A stretch of DNA of 14,560 bases, from NCBI GenBank assembly GCA_024643825.1, contig JAHEME010000019.1:1-14560 (forward strand), in the 5' to 3' direction. Under the pieces are notes generated by a model that did no database searches, was not told the origin of the DNA, and worked only from the letters and a program-made list of their open reading frames with translations. The stretch comes from Chloroflexota bacterium. Its GTDB lineage: Bacteria; Chloroflexota; Anaerolineae; Aggregatilineales; UBA3940. Below, piece after piece: positions 12,842 through 14,560 of this stretch; positions within the stretch are counted from its first letter, which is position 1, and each line of letters starts with the position of its first letter. A program made the position numbers and the translations under genes.

Positions 12842-14118
12842 TGCCTCTCCGAGTAGCTATGCTAAGTGTTCACACATGCCCTCTGGCAGCTCTCGGTGGC
12901 AAAAAAACAGGGGGAATGAACGTCTATGTTCGTGAGCTAAGTATGGAGGTCGGGCGGCGAGGCGCCACCGTAGATATATTTACTCGGTCACATGGTGATT
13001 GCGTTGCTCATTCTCATGAAGAAGAAATTGGCTCCGGTGTGCGGGTCATTCATATCCCGGCAGGGCCAGAGATTCCTTTATCGTCCATTGACATCTATTC
13101 TTATCTCCCTCAATTTGTAGAGAATCTGCTGGATGTTGTGGAGCATGAAGGTCGGCATTACGACTTAATCCACAGTCATTACTGGCTTTCCGGCTGGGTA
13201 GCGCAAAGGCTTCGGGAAACCTGGGGAGTTCCGATTATCCAGATGTTTCACACGCTAGGGTTGATGAAGAATCGTATTGCTGCTCGTGCAGACGAGACGG
13301 AGCCGCAGATTCGTATTGAGACGGAACACGATGTTGTAGAAGCCTCTGACTATTTGATCGCTGCGACTCCTGCAGAACGTATCCAATTGATGTATCTGTA
13401 TGGGGCATCAATGCCGAGGATTCATTGCGTCTCGCCCGGAGTGGATGTTACTCACTTTCGCCCTATACCCAAAGATGAAGCTCTTACCTATGCGGGTGTT
13501 AGCCCTGACCGTCGTATGATCTTGTTTGTAGGACGGATAGAGCCTCTCAAGGGAATTGATACGCTTCTTCGTTCTCTGGTTATTCTTCGGCAGCGAGCAC
13601 CGGAGTTGGGAAAGAAGCTTACACTGGCAATCATTGGTGGCGATCCAATTGATGCTGATGATCCTGAAATGTCGCGGCTTTTGGAATTATCTGATGAACT
13701 CGATCTTCGTGAGCCTGTCTTATTCCTGGGTGCCAGAGAACAGGATGTGCTTCAGTATTACTACTCTGCTGCAGAAGCGGTCATTATGCCATCACATTAC
13801 GAGTCGTTTGGGATGGTGGCACTAGAGGCAATGGCTTGCGGAACACCCGTTGTAGCATCGGAGGTTGGAGGACTAGCGTATTTAGTGCGAGATGGAGTCA
13901 CTGGCTTTCATGTGCCAGATCGCAGCCCGGAAGACCTGGCAAGCCGCATCCAGCTTCTGATGGAAAATGATCTGTTGCGGCAAGAAATGTCGGTTTCGGC
14001 GATGCGGTTGGCAGAACGTTATACGTGGCCGTTGATTGCTTCTCAAATCATGAACCTATATGAAGAGAGCACTCAGGTGCAGGAAGGTTTTTCAAGACGG
14101 AAACAATGGATGAGTTGA
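12841..14118 (+). CDS. GT4-family glycosyltransferase (MshA-like)
   Basis: A 425-aa retaining glycosyltransferase with a GT-B fold, probably cytoplasmic and using a nucleotide sugar. The acceptor half has GGKKTGGMNVYVREL (19-33), IHSHYWLSGWVA (110-121) and MFHTLGLMKNR (135-145). These resemble MshA (inositol-phosphate GlcNAc transferase) and sucrose-phosphate synthase. The donor half has VSPGVDVTHFRP (197-208), FVGRIEPLKGID (229-240) with the phosphate-binding Arg232 and Lys237, and the EX7E motif ESFGMVALE (321-329). GTPVVASEVGGL (334-345) completes it. Mycothiol synthesis cannot be claimed, since no MshB-D genes are here; the acceptor may be a lipid or a surface glycan. Start is GTG, overlapping the previous TAG by one base. 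It overlaps the next gene by 13 nt. Confidence 0.92.
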   Translation: MPLRVAMLSVHTCPLAALGGKKTGGMNVYVRELSMEVGRRGATVDIFTRSHGDCVAHSHEEEIGSGVRVIHIPAGPEIPLSSIDIYSYLPQFVENLLDVVEHEGRHYDLIHSHYWLSGWVAQRLRETWGVPIIQMFHTLGLMKNRIAARADETEPQIRIETEHDVVEASDYLIAATPAERIQLMYLYGASMPRIHCVSPGVDVTHFRPIPKDEALTYAGVSPDRRMILFVGRIEPLKGIDTLLRSLVILRQRAPELGKKLTLAIIGGDPIDADDPEMSRLLELSDELDLREPVLFLGAREQDVLQYYYSAAEAVIMPSHYESFGMVALEAMACGTPVVASEVGGLAYLVRDGVTGFHVPDRSPEDLASRIQLLMENDLLRQEMSVSAMRLAERYTWPLIASQIMNLYEESTQVQEGFSRRKQWMS

Positions 14119-14471
14119 ATTCAAATCGTATGAAGCCAACGGGAATTACACTGAACAAGCGTACCCATGAGCTTGTGATCGATTGGGGAGGCAACCACAT
14201 TGGGAACTATCCATTGGATGCGCTCCGGGAAGCCTGCCCCTGTGTGGTTTGCCGTGGTGGTCATGAGAACATGGGATCGCTGCACGATCCCGACTTCATT
14301 TCCCTGACACCAGTGAAATCATATGATGTGGTCGATCTCCAAATTGTTGGCAACTATGCATTGCAGATCTCCTGGGATGACGGTCATACTTCCGGAATTT
14401 ATCCATGGTCTTATCTCACCCGTATCTGTCCCTGTGCAGCTTGTGTAGAGAGGCGCAGTCTCAGTGGTTGA
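14106..14471 (+). CDS. DUF971 / GBBH-like N-terminal domain protein
   Basis: A 121-aa small cytoplasmic protein with the DUF971 fold, the metal-binding domain found at the N-terminus of gamma-butyrobetaine hydroxylase and as a stand-alone bacterial protein. Visible are LVIDWGGNHIGNYPLDALREACPCVVC (23-49) and LQISWDDGHTSGIYPWSYLTRICPCAAC (86-113). Both halves end in CPCxxC (Cys44, 46, 49 and Cys108, 110, 113). The repeated layout suggests a zinc or iron-sulfur site. Stand-alone members are often near iron-sulfur genes, but none is visible here. The ATG at 14106 overlaps the glycosyltransferase end by 13 nt and has CGGAAACA before it. An ATG at 14130 is a possible shorter start. Function is not known with certainty. 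Confidence 0.85.
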   Translation: MDELNSNRMKPTGITLNKRTHELVIDWGGNHIGNYPLDALREACPCVVCRGGHENMGSLHDPDFISLTPVKSYDVVDLQIVGNYALQISWDDGHTSGIYPWSYLTRICPCAACVERRSLSG

Positions 14472-14560
14472 TCTCCCAGGGGTCAGCCAGTAACCAATTC
14501 CACCTGTAATGCCGCGAGCACGAAACGCATCGGATTCGCAATGGATATAAGATCTGAGCC
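14472..14560. other. Unassigned right end of window
   Basis: In these 89 bases I see no motif or RNA I can name. On the minus strand frames run open in from the edge, with stop codons at 14483-14485 in one frame and near 14461 in another. The 3' end of a convergent gene may therefore lie here. There is too little to identify it. Confidence 0.3.

Noticed and set aside
12841..14118. Mycothiol biosynthesis (mshA)
   Set aside because: The sequence is MshA-like, but many GT4 enzymes share these motifs and no other mycothiol gene is in the window.

Overview
This window carries about 14.5 kb of gene-dense bacterial chromosome at roughly 50% GC, with short spacers and many 1-4 nt gene overlaps. It shows no phage, transposon, CRISPR or integron signatures. 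I infer a Chloroflexota-like (Anaerolineae-type) bacterium from the gene mix: a long HisRS, an orphan receiver / receiver-cyclase / receiver-GAF operon, a YgiT-type zinc finger after lepB, and a MshA-like GT4. No single gene proves this, so the assignment is tentative.

Layout. (1) 1-1061 (+): the 3' two thirds of a histidine ammonia-lyase gene, cut by the window edge. Its stop codon directly abuts the stop of the convergent hisS. (2) 4182-1062 (-): two tandem HAD hydrolases followed by hisS. Between the second HAD gene and hisS lies a 222-nt leader. It contains a promoter, a 33-codon His-rich leader ORF (7 His, including CHTHHHGH), a competing hairpin, and a 12-bp terminator hairpin with a U-run just before hisS. 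This looks like a ribosome-mediated, histidine-responsive attenuator on the histidyl-tRNA synthetase gene and is the main discovery of the window. (3) 4322-5314 (+): a ferredoxin/flavodoxin-NADP+ reductase of the thioredoxin-reductase-like type. (4) 9788-5342 (-): a tightly coupled operon of a lone receiver, a receiver-class III adenylate cyclase, a receiver-GAF-degenerate DHp protein, a lipoprotein and lipB. The first three genes and the last pair are joined by 4-nt overlaps. (5) 10965-10057 (-): signal peptidase I and a YgiT-type zinc-finger protein. (6) 11125-11208 (+): tRNA-Leu(CAG) with its own promoter and terminator, divergent from lepB. (7) 11267-14471 (+): a FtsB/DivIC-like protein, then a FemAB/CelD-like acyltransferase, a GT4 glycosyltransferase and a DUF971 protein. 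The last three are overlapping and probably one operon.

How the genes fit together. The left end concerns histidine: degradation (HutH) and tRNA charging (HisS), with hisS expression apparently gauged by translation of His codons. The centre is a phospho-signalling/cAMP module with no sensor kinase in view, coupled to lipoate transfer. The right end looks like cell-envelope and division housekeeping. The last 89 bases hold no feature I can name.
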